From the NCBI GenBank assembly GCA_022763485.1, contig JALEGX010000010.1, positions 1-63,998 on the forward strand: a DNA stretch of 63,998 nt, read 5' to 3'. The translations under genes were made by a program, and so were the position numbers. Shown here in pieces: positions 38,701 to 53,700 of the stretch. Numbering within the stretch: the first letter of the stretch is position 1; each line of letters opens with the position of its first letter. The notes below the pieces were generated by a model that saw nothing but the letters and a program-made list of their open reading frames with translations, was not told the DNA's origin and did not search any database. This DNA comes from Paracoccaceae bacterium (lineage in GTDB: Bacteria; Pseudomonadota; Alphaproteobacteria; Rhodobacterales; Rhodobacteraceae).

Positions 38701-41700
38701 CGGCGCGCTGGCGGTCGGTGAATTTGACCACCTGTTGACGGTCGGGCCAGGTCACGGCCCACAGGGTGCCCTGCGGGTCGAAGGCCAGCGATCCGATGCG
38801 CAGGTTTTCGTCCCGGCTCCATTGGGTGAAAAGCTCGGTCGTCGGGTCAAAGGTCAGGATGCCCGAGTTGGCGCCAACGTAGATCAGCCCGGTGTCCGCC
38901 TCGATCGCCAGACCCATAGTCAGACCATCGCCATAGCGCTCAACCACCGCCCCGGTCGCCGGATCCAGCTTTAGCAACGCGCCACCACCGGTGGTGGCCC
39001 AGATCGTGCCGTTGGAATCCTGCGCCAGGTTGAAGATCGGGTCATCCAGCTGGATCAGCAGGCTGTCGGCATTGGCTTCGCCGCCGGTGAGCGGGTCAAA
39101 CCGGTAGAGCCCGCCACGGTTGATGCCGCCAGAGATCAGGATATCGCCATTGGCCAATTCAAGGATCGCCATCGGTGCGATGCCGGTCTGCGACGACTGG
39201 AAACCGGTGGCAAAGCTGTTGCCGATGAACGGGTTCAGGATGGTGTCGAATTCCGGCAGATCGACAAGCGCATCTGCGGCCGGAACATTTTCCTGTGCTT
39301 CGACAAACAGGTCGTTGGTCGAGGGCTGATCCACCGGTTCCGGCGCGCGGCCGAAGTTCGGCGGAGTGGTTTCATCGACGGTTGCGACACCGCCCAGATT
39401 GACCGGCTGTCCATCCGCGGTGACGGCAGATCCGTCCGAAGGCTCTTCTCGGTTGCCCGCGATATCCGTTGCAAGCGCAAGGAATTCATAGGTTTTTCCG
39501 GCCTCGCCTTCAAAGATCATCGCGCCGCTGCTGTCTGTCAGACGACGTTGCCAGATCCGGAAATCACCGCCGTCTTCGGCCACATACAGCGTCACATGCT
39601 TGACGCCCGACGCACCGGGATCATCTTTCGCATCCCAGATCACGTCATAGCTGTCGGTGCCTTCGATCCGTTCGATTGTCAGGCTGGTATCGGGCGCGCG
39701 CCCGTCCACCACCTGCACCAGGTCACCGGTGTCTTCCGGGGCGGCGGTGTCAAACAGCACCCGCGCCGAAGACGTGATCCGCGTCCCGGTTTCGACATCG
39801 TCGGCCGGTTTCACCGTGTAGGTGACGAAACCCGCACCCTGATTGGCTTCGGTGTTGGGCGGCAGCAGGCCACGGGTGGTGCTCTGGATTTTCTCACCGG
39901 TCAGCGGGTCGATCGCCTGAATCACCCAGCGGGCCGCAGCGGGATCCTGGAACAGGTCGATGCCTGCGCTGATCCGAACGACAAAGCCCAGCGTGTCGGA
40001 GAAGTCGATCTCATCGGTGTAGAACCAGCGGTCATCGGGCACATCAATGGTGATGTTGCCGATCTTGATGTCGCCCAGGCGGAAGCTGCGCGGATCCAGA
40101 TCCTCGTCCAGCTGTGTCACCACCTCGATCTGGTTGGCCCAGGTCGAAGATTCGGGATCGTTTTCGAACTTGACCGTAAAGGGCAGGTCCTCTTTGGCGG
40201 GCAACCAGCCTTCGGTTTCCAGCGTCTGCGGGCCATTCATCGACGCCAGAGCACCGGAATTGGCCGGGTCCGCGAAGTAATCCTCGAAGTTCAGAGCTTC
40301 GAATTCATCCCCGTCGACGGTCAGCGGGTTCTGGTTCATGAAGTCTTCGGGCAGGGCCGCGCCGCGTTTGTCGAACGGCACCCAAGGAGTATAGATCCGA
40401 ACGGATTCAAAGTGGGTCTGGTTGGTCAGGCCCAGATTGTAGTCCTCGAACACCGGCAGTTCCGGCACCGGGATTTCGCCCGTGTAGCAATCACTCTCAC
40501 GCTGTTCCCAGAACTCGATATCGGCCATCAGCGTTTCATCATGGCCGTAGAGACGGCGCAGGTCTTCGAAGAAGCCCAGAATGTCCCCATCCGAACGAAT
40601 GTCCTGCCCGGCCGGGCCGAACAGAATACCCGAGGCCAGCGTCGCCATCAGCGACAGGATTTCCTGGCGCTCGCGGATTGGGGGGATATCGCCCTCGTCA
40701 CGCAGGATCCCGGCCTGTTCCAGACCAGCCAGATAGAAGTCGACCCACAGATCCGGGTCAGCCACGATGGCGATCAACGGCGCCGGCGCGTCATCGTCGC
40801 CCAGGATATTGTCCCGCAGATCCAGTGCGAACTGGGTCTGATGGGCCACGAATTCATCCCGCGTCATGCTGGTGGACGCCGCGAAGATGTGGAAGCGGAA
40901 CGGGATGAACGGGATCTCACACTTGCCGGGCTTGGCCACGTTTTTTTCGTAGAGCTCCTGGAACGGGAAGTTCGACAGGGCCGCCCCCAGCGCCGGATTG
41001 ATCTCGGTTGCCTTGTCGACCACCGCATCGAACCAATCGCCAATCGCGCCTTCACCGCCTTCTTCCAGAATGCCGTCCAGATCCGGCAGCACATTGGCCA
41101 TCCGAGCCCGGAAGGCGTCGAACGCCTCATCATGCAGTTCGCGCAGACCAGGATAGGTGGAAATGTTGAAGGTGAAGCCGGCAAACCCATCGGCGGGCAG
41201 GTCGTGCAGATAGCCTGACGTGGTCAGCTGACCATTGGTGTTGACGATGCTCTCCAGACCAGCCCAGAAGATGTCTTCGTTCGGGGTACCTGCGGCCCCG
41301 TCCGGGGTGCCGCGCACATTGGTGAAGAAATCCAGGAACGGCAGGCCGTAAACATAGGGGTTCAGGTGCAGTTCCGGCACCCCAACCTGGAAGAACGTAT
41401 AGGGCGCATCCAGATTGTTCAGGTTCTGCAGCGCCACCGAATAGGTCTCGGTATCGCCAGCCAGAACAACGCGGCTGCCGCCGATGCCGATGGTGACATC
41501 GCCTTCGATCGCGCGCTCGATCAGGAAGCGATAGGGCGACAGAGCCTGCGCGCCCGACGGGTTGGTGACGATGACGTCATACAGGCCATGCGGTGCATCG
41601 GTCAGGTCGAAGGTCGCGATGATGGTGCTGGAGTCCACCACCTTGTAGTTCACTGGTGCAAACTCGGCGATGTTCGGACGCACCAGCTTCACGGTAGCGC

Positions 41701-44700
41701 TATCAGCAAACTGCGCACCGGTGATGGTGGTTGTCACGAACTTCGAAGACCCACCACGGTCCGTTTTCACGTCGGTGATCACCAGCGGCAGAAGCTCGGC
41801 CACGATGGTCAGATCAGTGCCCGCATCCGGCCCCGAGAAGTTGCGCAGCAGGATGTAGTAGGTGCCGGGCTCGGTTGAGGGCACCAGCGCCATCAGGTCA
41901 CTGGACAGCGGACCGTCATAGGTTGCATCGAAGTGGCCCGATGTCGGCAATTGATCATGCCGGATGAAGATCTCATTCAGGGCGCTTTCTTCAGAGGAGA
42001 GCACCGTGACCCGCAGGGTTTCCTCTGGCGGGATGGTGATCCGGTAGAGCTTTTCTGCGCCTTTCTGCAGGCTGACCGTGGTCGGCGTGCCCAGGAGGAT
42101 CTCATCCACCGTGGTTTCCAGCGTATCTGCGCTGGCCGTGGTGTTGTTGGCCTCGTTCACACCTTCATGGATCTGGTTGAAGATATCGGTACGCACAATC
42201 ACTCGATACCCACCCGGCGTGGCCGCAGGCATCGTGGTTTCCAGGGTCAAAACCCGGCTTTCACCCGGGTCCAACGGCCCCGATGTGCTGACCCGACCCA
42301 GCGGCCGGTCGCCCAGATCCCAGATCCCGTCCGTGGACAGGAAGACGGAATCCGACCAATTGCCCTCGGCAACCACGCCTGCCGATTTGTTGGTCACGGT
42401 CCAGCTGATCGAAATCGGCTCACCCGCGCGGGCCGAGCTGGGCATGGTGATGTTGGTCACTTCCAGATCGGTCGGGGGCGGCAGTTCAACAATCATCGGA
42501 ACATCGGAGCGACGATCATTGTTGGTGTCATTGGCCTCAAACACCTTGCCACGCGCCCCGCGCGCCGGATCGGTCACGACAAAGACGTAATACGCCTCGG
42601 TCGGCAGGTCGGTCGGCACCGTGAAGGTCTTGCTGACATCATAGCTTTCGCCAGTGTTCAGACCGCCTGTGTGCGAATGGGAGCCGATGTAACGGTCGGA
42701 CCGCGTATCCAGGAAATCGTCCCGGCTGATGTAAATCAGATCGGTCCAGCCATGCTGCTGGAAGGGCACCGGACCGCCACTGTTGGTAACCGTGTAGTCG
42801 ACGGTAAAGTTCTGCCCCCGCGTTGCCCGCAGGTTGGTCGCCAGCGACGTGACCTGCAGATCAGGCGCCACATAGGGGTCGATGGTGATCGCCTGCGAAG
42901 TGGTGTTGTTGCCTTCACCCTGGAACTCACGGACCAGGCCGGTTGATGAGCCGTTCAATCCGCTCAAGCGTTCGGAAATCGTAGACTTGTTGCGGTAGCT
43001 TTCACCCAGGTTCGAATCCGTCGCCGCCAGAATGTGGAAATCGCCTTCGATCTCGAACGGCAGCGTCAACGTGACGGTAGCGGTATAGCTTTCGCCCGGA
43101 TCCAACGCGCCACGGCGGCTGTGTGAGGCGTTGATTTCACGTCCGCCGACTTCGCGCCGCAGCAGGAAGTCCCCGACATCCAGCGATGAATCCGTCGACA
43201 GATAGACCCGGTCGGTCCAGATATCTTCGCGCGTGGTGCGATTGCCCACGTTGGTCACTTCGAAGGTGACGTCAATGGTTTGCCCTGCGTGCAGGTCATC
43301 CGGCACAACCAGCGATGTCACCTGCAGGTCCGGTTCCTGGTAGGTGATGTCGAACTCTGACCGCAGCATCGACCCTTCGGGATGCTCAAAGGCCCGCCCG
43401 ATGTAGTCCGACTTGCCACCGACCACGCTGCCCGACCGGATGGGCCAGGCGCGCTGGTGGTCCTGCGCAGAATTGTTCGTGTTGGTAAACACATAGATAT
43501 ACCACGGGCCATCGGTCCCCGGCGGCAGCGTACCCGTGATCGTGCGGGTATAACTTGCATCTCCGGCCAGGCCATCGACATTCGAAATCCGCTCGGTCTT
43601 CAGATGGATCGCCCGATCGCGAATGAATGTCGGATCCTTGGAAATCCAGATCTGGTCATTCCAGTATTGCGTCTTGTCCCAGATCGCCGCGTCACTGTCA
43701 TTGTGGACGGTATAGGTGATCTCGATTTCTTCGCCCGAGAAGGCCTCGGTCGGGGGAACGATATTGACCACCCGCAGATTTGGCTCGGGCGATTCAACTG
43801 ACGTCGTGGCGACATCAGTATTGTTGTCCGAGTTGGTATCGCCCCGCTGCGAAACACGCGCGGTGACATAGGCTCCGTCAACCCCCGGCGGCAGCAGGAC
43901 CGAGCGGGTCACGGTGACACTTTCGCCGATGCCAAGGCTCTGTGGCAGACCATATAGGTCCAGCGTCCAGATGTCCTGTCCGGGAACGCTCAGGCTGGGG
44001 TTGGTGCTCAGGACAACCGAAATCTCGGTCCCTGTGGCGTCCTTGTCCCCCGAATTGGTCAGCGTATAGGTGATTTCGAACGCGTTTTCCCCTTCGACAC
44101 CCCCTTTGGCGTTCTGGGTCACGTCATCAATCGTGATGCTGACATCGGGTTTGGTCAGATCCGGCGGATCGCCGATCACCGCCAGAACCGGCGGCGCGCC
44201 GATCACGTCACCGCCGCCTGCCTTGTAGTTGTTGGAGTTCAGCTCGGTCGGGTCGTCTTCGTTGACGTTCACCGCCAGCGTATCTTCCAGCAGCGTGCCA
44301 TAGGGATCGACCCACGGCGTCAGATAGTAGTTGCCAGAGCGGACCTTGTCGGGCAGTGACACGGTCACGGTGCGGTCATATCCGGCACCAACCTCAAGAA
44401 TACCATCGTTGTATTGCAGGGTTTCCAGAAGGATATCGCCCTGTCCCGGGTGCGGCCGGTTCTTGTCGACCGTCAGCCAGATCTGTTCCGCCCAGTTCCC
44501 CTTGTCCGTCGCACCAGCACCACGGTTGGTGACGGTATAGGTCAGCGTGACCTCATTGCCTTCGAAGGCCTGCGATGGCGTGACCACATCATGCACAACA
44601 AGGTCGGCAAAGGGGATCGGATCTACAAAGATCTCTTTGACGCCCAGGTTGTTGAAATCATTGGGCCATTCTTCGACCGCATTGCCGCTGTCCGTGTTCA

Positions 44701-47700
44701 CCAACAAGTAGACGGTGCCCCGGAATCGCATCGGAATCTGGAAGAAGACCTCCTGGCTCAGATACTCTTCACCCGTGCCCAGAGCCGCCTCGTTCGAGAA
44801 GGAACCAAGCCGGATATCGTCATGGGTGATCTTGTCGTCCAGCGACAGATAAACACTGTCGGTCCAGTTCGGCACATCCGTAGCAACCGGACCCTGGTTG
44901 ATCACTGTCCAGCGCAGCGACCCGGTGCCACCGGCGGTGAACTGGTCATTGGTCTGGAAACTGGACACCTGCAGATCCGGACGCGGCAGGCGCGACACCA
45001 GGATCTGGGTCGATGCATCGCTTTCGTTGTCGCCCTCGTCGTTATGTTCGTAAACGTCGTTGTTGAAGTCCGTGATGACCACCAGATCATAGCGGTCATT
45101 GGTCTGGATCGGCAGGGTGATCTGTTCGCGACGGGTGTAGCTGGTGTTCGCCTGAAGCGGGCCGTCGTAGGTGTAGCTGCCGATGTTGATGTCATTGCCC
45201 GAACCATCCGATTTGCGCAGCACCAGACGATCGGTCCAAGTTCCGTCCGCCGATCCGGTGCCCGCATTGCGCACGGTCCACGTCACATCAATCGCCGCGC
45301 CTTCCGAAGCGGTTTCGGGCGCGATGATGTCGGTGACGATCAGGTTGGGCGGGGGGGTCAGGACGACATCGGTCTTGCCCGAGGTCATGACGTTGCCGTC
45401 GTCTGTGAAGATCAGCTCATACGGGTCAGCATGGACTGCCGTCGACGTGCCACCGGGTGTTTCAACGGTGAAATACGCCGGACCTTCCCATCCGTCAGGC
45501 AGATCAACCAGCGCCTCGCGCGTGTAGTCTGCCCCAGCAGCCAGGAAGCCCAGATGGCGGAATGCCCCGACCAGCTGCCGGCCGGTTCCGGCCGGATTGT
45601 CGGACAGGTAAACCCGGTCACTCCAGGCACTTGTCTGGGTCAGGCCAATCCCCTCGTTCGCAACCGTCCACCGCAACAGGACCGAACTGCCGGAAGAGGC
45701 CGTTTCAGGGGAGATCACTTCCTTGACCACCATATCCGCATAAGGGATTGGCGCGACATCGAAAAAGCCGGTCAGTTCGCGCACGTTGTCCGCCTCCTGA
45801 CCATTCTCGAAGACGTCCTCATCGGAGTCGGAAACCACGTAGAGACGGAAGCGTCCGTTCAGAGCCGTGGGCAGGAAGAAGCTTTCGCTGCGGCTGTATT
45901 CCGCGTCCTTGTCCAACCCGCCGGTGTGGGTGAATTCGGCCAGCGTCAGATCATCCCCGTTGCCCAGAACATCATCGCGGGAAATCACAATGCGGTCTTT
46001 CCAGGTGTCGGTGACACCGCGACCCGTCCCGGTGTTGCGCACGGTCCAATCCACGGTGACAAAACCCGGATCATCCACTGTCAGATTCGGCGCGGTGATC
46101 GCGGTGACTTCCAGATCGGCATAGGGCGCCAGAGTCACATCCAACGCAATGCTGGCCACGTTGTCGTCTTCGTTGCCCGGTTCGGTGACGGCGGAATCCG
46201 CGTCCGCCTTGGTCAGGATGAACCACGCGCCCGAGACAGAGATCGGCAACGCCACATCCAGATGGCTGGGCGCACTTACCCCATTGGCCAGCGGAGCGGT
46301 CTGCATCAGTTCACCAAGGAAGATATCCTGATCATCCAGAACCGCGTCCCGGCTGAGCCAGATCTTGTCTGTCCAGTCCAGACGCGCCGGGCCGGTGCCG
46401 GTGTTGTCCACGTTCCAGCTGACGCGGATGGTATCGCCAGAGCTGGGCGAGGTGTCGTCCAGCGTCAGCCCGCTGACCGTCAGGTTCGGGTGGCGCAGGG
46501 TCAGATCACTGCTTTCACCCACGTTGTTGCCATCTCGTCCACCTTCAAAGATCCGGCGGTTGTGATCGGTGCGGACCTCAAACTTGTATGCGTCCTCTCC
46601 GACATTCGGGATCACCACATCGACGGTGATTTCATAGGTGTCACCAACGGCCAGATTGAACACCTGTTCGTGTTGCGCCAGCCGGGTACCGGAGCCAAGA
46701 CCGGGGCCGGTCAGATAGATACCATCATGCCACGGCGCGGTCGCGTCCGCTTCGCCGTCATTTCGCACCACATAGGTGACTTGCACCGTCTCTCCCGGCA
46801 CCAGCGACGATGGCCCCGAAACCGACGTGACCTTCAGATCGGGGGAGGGCGCCGCCGCAAGCGAGATCTTGTCAGCGGACACACGGATATTGTTGGCAGT
46901 TACTCCGCGTTCGTAAACGCCTGAATCTGCATTGGATTCAACGATGAAATGGTAGTCGCCCACAAAGCCCGCGGGCAGGTTGAAGGTCGCCAGTTGCGAA
47001 TAGCTGCTGCCGCTGGCCAGTGCCCCGTTGACCGGGAATTCACCCAGCAACGCATCCCCTGCGTCGATGGTGCCATCGGCTGACAGATACACCCGATCAA
47101 CCCATGTGCCGGAGGCGGCGGTGATGTCATTGGGGCCAAGGTTGCCAACCCGCCAGGCAACCTGAACCTCTTCGTTCGCAACGAAGGATCCAGTGGGGGC
47201 GGTCAGTGCCTGAATGGCCAGATCGGCAAAGGGTGACGACAGCGTGACCTGACGGTCATCCACGTTATTGGCGCGGGTGTCAGGTTCCAGAACCTGCTCG
47301 TCCCCGTCAGCGACGACAAGGACGCTGACGCTGCCTTCGATCCCGATGGGCAGAGTGATATCAGTGGTGACATCATATTGATCACCAGCAGCCAGAGCGC
47401 CTGACCGGGTCACGGTTCCGACCAGAATGTCGGTGTCATCCAGCGAGGCATCCTGCGAGATATAGATCTTGTCGACCCATTCGGTGGCCTGTGTATCCAC
47501 CGGACCCGCATTTTGAACGGTCCATGAGATTGTACCGGTGTCCCCACCGCGCGGATCGCTTGGAACGCCGGTGATGGTGGCAACCAGATCGGCATAAGGA
47601 CGCTGCACCGAGGTCACGACCAATTCAGCGTGGTTGTTGTTTTCAGCCTGGAATCGGGTGAGCCCATCGCGGGCTTCGTTCAGGACGCCACGGTTGTTGG

Positions 47701-50700
47701 TGTCACGGTCGGCCCAGATGTCGATGTCAAGCTCACCCACGCCGGCGGCGCCATGCGGCAGGTCAAAGGCCAGTGTGCGGACCGCAGATCCACCCGCATC
47801 AATGCGCAGCCCATCGGATGCAACGGCCACGTCAAACAACGTGCTGCCTGTGGTGCGGTTGTAGATGCGGATCCGGTCATTCCAGTCACCGGGCGTGGGC
47901 GCGCCCCCTTCGTTGGATACCGTCCAGTTGACCGTCAGCTTGCCACCAGCAGAAGGCTCGGCCTCTGTCACTGAAATGTCCGAAATGATCAGATCCGGTG
48001 CGGATGCAATCTGTTGCGAGACGGTGTTGTTGGCTTCACCTGTATTGTCGGCGTTTGCTTCAGCCAGTTCACCCAAAGCATCCACCACGACAGTGAACTG
48101 GAACTCACCAATGGCGTCGCTGCCCGAGGGCCATCCGAACTCGAACTGGCGGGCCAGTTCGGATCCGCCGTCCAGCGCTGTACCGCTGGTGTCGCGCAGA
48201 TCCTGGCTCAGCACCACGCGATTGGTGTTGCGGTTGGTGACGACCAGGCGCTCGGTCCAGACGCCGGTTGCGGCTTTGCCGCCCTCGTTTGCAAGGGTGT
48301 AATCCACCGTCACCGTATCGCCCGGCTGCCAGCCAGAGCCCGGTGTGACGACAAGGTCCCGCGCCACCAGATCCGGCGTGGCGGCCAACACCACGGTGGC
48401 GTTCAGGCTCTGCGCGTTGTTGATTTCGGCCGTGCCCAGATCATTCTGCTCTTCGACGTCGTTGTTCACATCGACCCGCAGCGTCACCTCCAGCTCGCCA
48501 ATCGCCTGCGACCCGGTGGGCAGCAGGATGTTGGCGGTCCGGGTGATCGATTGTCCTACGCCGATATGACCATTTGCGGCGGAGTCATAGGGGATGACCA
48601 GATCCGACAGGATCGCGCCATTGTCCACACGCCGGATGGTGATCCGGCTGTTGAAATCGCCACTGGTCGGCAGGTCACCGCTGTTGGTCAAGGTCCATTC
48701 CAACGGCATGGTGCCACCGGTTTCCAACGGATCAGAGGTGGTGACACGGAAGTTCGACGGCACCAGATCGGCGGCGGGAATATCCTCAAGCGTCAGCTTG
48801 ATGGGCGTCCGGTCGGGGTTGGCAAAGACGTTGAAAGTGAAATTGCGCGTCTGCGGCGCATAGATATTGCCTTCGAGCAGCAGCAGGTACTGACCGTCAT
48901 AAGGCATCGGGGTTGAATCGACGTCACGGGCGTAGGTGTCGAACACTTCATTCCCGAACGGGTCAATCAGGCGCCAGGTGGTCGAGCCATCCTGCCCATC
49001 GAAATCGAAGAAGAACCGTTCTCCGTCCTGGGCGCTGAAGCTGTAGGCACGGGTTTCGCTGCCCGGGGCCAGCTGGTCGGTGACAGAGGTACCCAGAACC
49101 AGCGGCACGGCATTGGCCATGTCCATCAGAACAAAGGAGAAATCGCCAGTCACACCGCCAGACGGGGCAATGGTCAGCGTGTAGTCGCCGGGCACCAGAT
49201 CAGCCAGCGGCGGATAGCTCACGCGGTCTCCGTCGGAATTGTGGAAGGTGCGGCTCATGACCGTGCCGCGCGGACCGCTCAGGGTCCAGCGCCAGCGGGT
49301 GTCATTGGGCAGATGCGCATCCATGTAGATGCGCTTGCCTTCAGTCAGCGAGAAGGTGAACTCGGCCGTTTGGCCGGGCAGGGCGATCGTGCCCGTCGTC
49401 GTCTCATCCAGCATCAGCGCATTTGCCGATCCGGTCAGCGGAACCAGCTGGAACGAGAGCGTCCGATCATCGCTGCGCGAGGTCCGGCCTTCGATGATCA
49501 GGTAGTGTGTTCCGTTGGTCGTCAGTTCGACCGACTGAATGTCGGTCCGGACCCAGGTTGAGCTGGTCGTCAGTTGTCCATACTGGTCTACGATCTTCCA
49601 GCGGCCTTCCAGATCCCCGGACAGATAGTCCAGATAATAGCTATCCCCCGCTTGCCCGTCGAATTTGAAGATGCGCGTGATATTGGCCGGAGACAGGGAC
49701 AGATCGGTCTGTTCCGACGGGTTCAGAGCGGTCGCCGCGCCAAGGGTGCGAACCGCAAAGCCAAAGTCGCCGATATTCGTGCCGCTGCCGTCCAGCGTGA
49801 CGGTATAGTCGCCAGCCATCAGGCTGAGCACCGCGGCATCATTCCGGGACTCCGAGTCCAGGCCGGACAGGCGTTGGGATACGATCTGACCCTGCGTACC
49901 GGTCAGAGTCAGCCAGATGTTGGAATTATTGGTCAGGGAATCCAGAATGACCTGCTGCGACTCATTCAGGGTGAAGCTGTAGGTCTGGCGATCCCCCACA
50001 ACCGCAATCGAACCGTTGACCACCGTGTCAAGATCCATCGCCGTGGCGTTGGTCTGCGGATTGCGGGCGTTGACCGAAAACGCAATCGGGCCGCTGACAC
50101 CCGGTTGGCCTTCGACAAGAATATAGTACCGCCCTGCCTGGGTCAGGCTGCTGCTCTCATAGTCCGACCCCATCCGCTGGCGCTGTGTCACAACACCACC
50201 GTTGGGGGCGATCAGCTTCCAGTAGGAATCGGTTGAGCCGGAAACATGGTCCTGTTCCAGATAGAAATGTGCATCGCCACCGGCCCAGTCAAAGGCGAAC
50301 AGAGCCGAGGAATTGCCCGGATTGAGCGTGGCATCCACTTTGGTTCCAAGCGTCAGAACCTGCGCGTCGGCCGGATTGCGCAAGGCCAGGCTATAGCTGC
50401 CGACGGAATTGTTGCTGGTATAGACCTTCAGCTGATAGGTCCCCGGTTGCAACGTGCGCAACGGGCTGCCGGTGGGGGTATACCCATCTGTCGAGGTGAA
50501 CCGCGTGGCCCCGATACCCACGGGACCGCTCAGGCTCCAGAACAGATCACTGTTGTTGGTCAGCGCGTCGAACACGATCTGCGTCGGCTGCGTCAGCACC
50601 ATCTCATAAACGTCAACGGCGCTGCCTTCGGTCAGATTACCGCTCAGCACATCGCCCGGTGCGGCGGTCAGCGCTCCGGTCGGATCCGTGGTGCCTATGG

Positions 50701-53700
50701 CCACGTTGTCAATGGACATCCCCATGACCGTGGCGTTGCCGTTTTCGGCCTGGATGACGACCCGTCGATCCGCCAGTTCCAGTGCCCCAACATAGTGACC
50801 GTCCAGGATCGTTGTGGTTGTCCCGCCAATGGTCAGCGCCACAGTGATCAGAGCCCCGCCATCCGTGCGGGTTGCCGTCAGGGAAAACTGGCCGACGTTG
50901 TCCATCAGGTCGCTCAGCGAAATGCCGACATCTGCCAAGGGCACTTCAATCAGTTTGCTGCCGAAATGCAGCGACAGGTGAGGCACCGTGCCGTCGCTGC
51001 CGTTCTGCTGCAGGTCGATCACCGCACCGAGCACATCATTTTCGTTCGGTTCCAGCCCCAGGAAACCAACCGCGCCACCCGCCGCATAGCTGGCCGTTGG
51101 CAACAGCAGGACGGAGAACCCATTGCCCGGATCGCCACTGGCGGGGCGGGTTAGATCATAGTCGAAGCTAACCGACAGGCTGCCGACACGCCCTTCGCGG
51201 GTGGTGGCAAAGGCAATGCTGTTACGGTTGTTGGCAGACAACGGATCCAGCAGGGTCAGAGCATCGGATTGTTCCGCCGCAGGCGTCCCATTGTGGTTGA
51301 CCAGCACATGTCCGATCGAAGAGCCTGCGCCGAACTCTTCCAGCGTATCCCCCAGACCGCTGTCATAGGCGGGGCTGACCAGTTCGAAACGGAAGCCGTT
51401 GCTGGTCTCGGCATTGCGGATATTGCCTTCGATCAGAACGAAGTACGTCCCAGCTTCGTTCAGGATGAAAGGGCCTCCATCTGCCATGCGACGGCTCTGG
51501 AAGACCTGGTATCCTTGGCTGTCGATCACCCGCCAGGATGTGTCCCGCTCAGGCACATCGACAGAGTCGAAGTTGAAGCTTTGATGCCGGGTCGCGTTGA
51601 TCTTGAACACCGACGTACCATGCCCGCGATTGGGCAGGTTGCCACTGGTCAGATCGTTGAAGAACATCTCAGTCGCGGCGCTGTCCAGATCGATCAGGCG
51701 GAATTCGAACGCCCCGGTCAGATCGTTGTTGGCATGGATCACCAGCTCATAGCTGCCAGCCGCGACGCGCATTGTCGGGTTATTGGTGTAACTGGTGGAA
51801 TCCGTTGCGGAAAATGCGCGGTCATTGACGACCGTTCCATCGGGCCCGCGCAGGGTCCAGCGCAGGTTGCTGCTGTTTTCCAGACTGTCCATGACCAGTC
51901 GCGCATCCGCAGCCAGATCAAAGGTAAAGGTCTTGACCTGACCCGGCGTGTCCAGATCGACATTGGTCAGCTGGTTCAGCACCAAAGGCACGGGCGCGCT
52001 GTCCAGCTGTTCATACATGCCCAGCTCAAAGGCCGCGCGGCCCCCGGAATCCACGTCGCCTTCGACCAGAAGCGTGTAGGTGCCGGCGTAGGGCAGGGTC
52101 ACTTCGCCCCGATCGTCAGGGTTCACATACCCCAGATGAACCCGGCCAAACGGGTCGATAAGACGCCATTCCATCGACCCCGTTTCCAGAATGTTATCCA
52201 GAAACAGCGTTTCCGTGCTGGTCGCATCAAACTTGTAAAGCGCCGAGCGGTTGCCCGGACGCAATTCGCCTCCGAAGGGGGCCCCCAGAACGACCTCTTG
52301 TGCCTCGGCCAGATCCAGCAGGCGCAGGTTCACATGGCCCGTCGCATCGCCATCTGCGGTCAACCGAAGGCTATAGTCCCCTGCGGGCAGGCTGAGCACC
52401 GGGTTTCCGCTGCCGATCCCGTCCGCATCTGTACGATCCAGAAGCCGTTCGGACACCTGTCCCTGCGGGCCGGACAAACGATACCGAATGTCTGACCGAT
52501 TGTTCAGACTGTCGATATACAGGCGGGTCGCCTGAGCCAGAGTGAACGTATATTCCAGCTCCTGCCCGACCTGTGCGATTGTGCCCGTGATCCCGTCAGA
52601 GACCATATTGACGATCGACGCGTTCAACCCATTCGGCCCCGCATCCGGGGTCCCGTCGGCGGCGGTTGCCGTCTCGAACGGCAGATACAGGCTCAAACCG
52701 GTCTCCGAACCGGTCAGGGCCTGCTGGTAATTGTCCTGGATCTCTGCGTCGGTCCGGGCGCTGGACCAGATCCGGAGATCATCGAATGCGCCTTCGAACG
52801 GAGCGTAGGAATTCTGGCTTTCCAGTGTCCAGCCCGCAATCACCGGCGTATCCAGATTGACCGCGGGCGTGGTCGCCATGGACTCCGTGCGCACCAACGC
52901 ACCATTCACGTAAAGCCGCTGTTCACCATTGGTGCGGTCGAACACCGCAGCCACATGGGCCCAGCTCCCGGCCTGGATCAGACCGCTGCCGGTTTGCGCG
53001 CTGTGCAGATTGCCATTGGCATCATGAGACGAGGCATAGAGAGAGCCGTTGTTCTGGATCCACACATCAAAGCTGCGCTGGCCGGTGCCGTCGGCCTTGG
53101 AAATGATCGGAGTCCATGTGTTGGCGAAGCGATCCAGCTTGACCCAGGTTTCCACCGTCATGTTGCCGTTGAAGACCAGATCAGGGTCATTTGCCAGGTG
53201 CAACCGTTCCGCCCCACGCAGAACCAGCGCCTGACCAAGTTGCCCGTCCATCAGAACCGGATCCCCGGCGGGATTATCTTGCCCCAGGGTTATCGGGGTG
53301 GTGACCATTGTTACACTGTTGATTGCAAACGAATAACCAACTTCCTGTTGTTGTTCCAACCCGCGCTCTGTTTCCAGAACCAGCGTATAGCGGCCATCGA
53401 ATGGCAGCAGCGTATCGCCGATGTCCGCAGCCGAAACCGGTCCGACCATCTGGTGTCCGAACGGACCGAACAGGCGCCAGCCCCCATTTCCGGACGACAG
53501 GCCAAAGGACAGCATGTCGACGAATATCCTGTCACCTGCCTGCGCGTCGAAGGCAAACGCTGCCGAGCTGCGCGCAGCCGGAATGGTGCCGGTGACTGCG
53601 GTCCCATCGGTGGTGATGACCTGTGCTGCGCTCAGATCCACAAGACGCAATCCGTAGGCGGTTTTGACCCCGGCATTGGCACTGATGGTCAGCGTGTATT

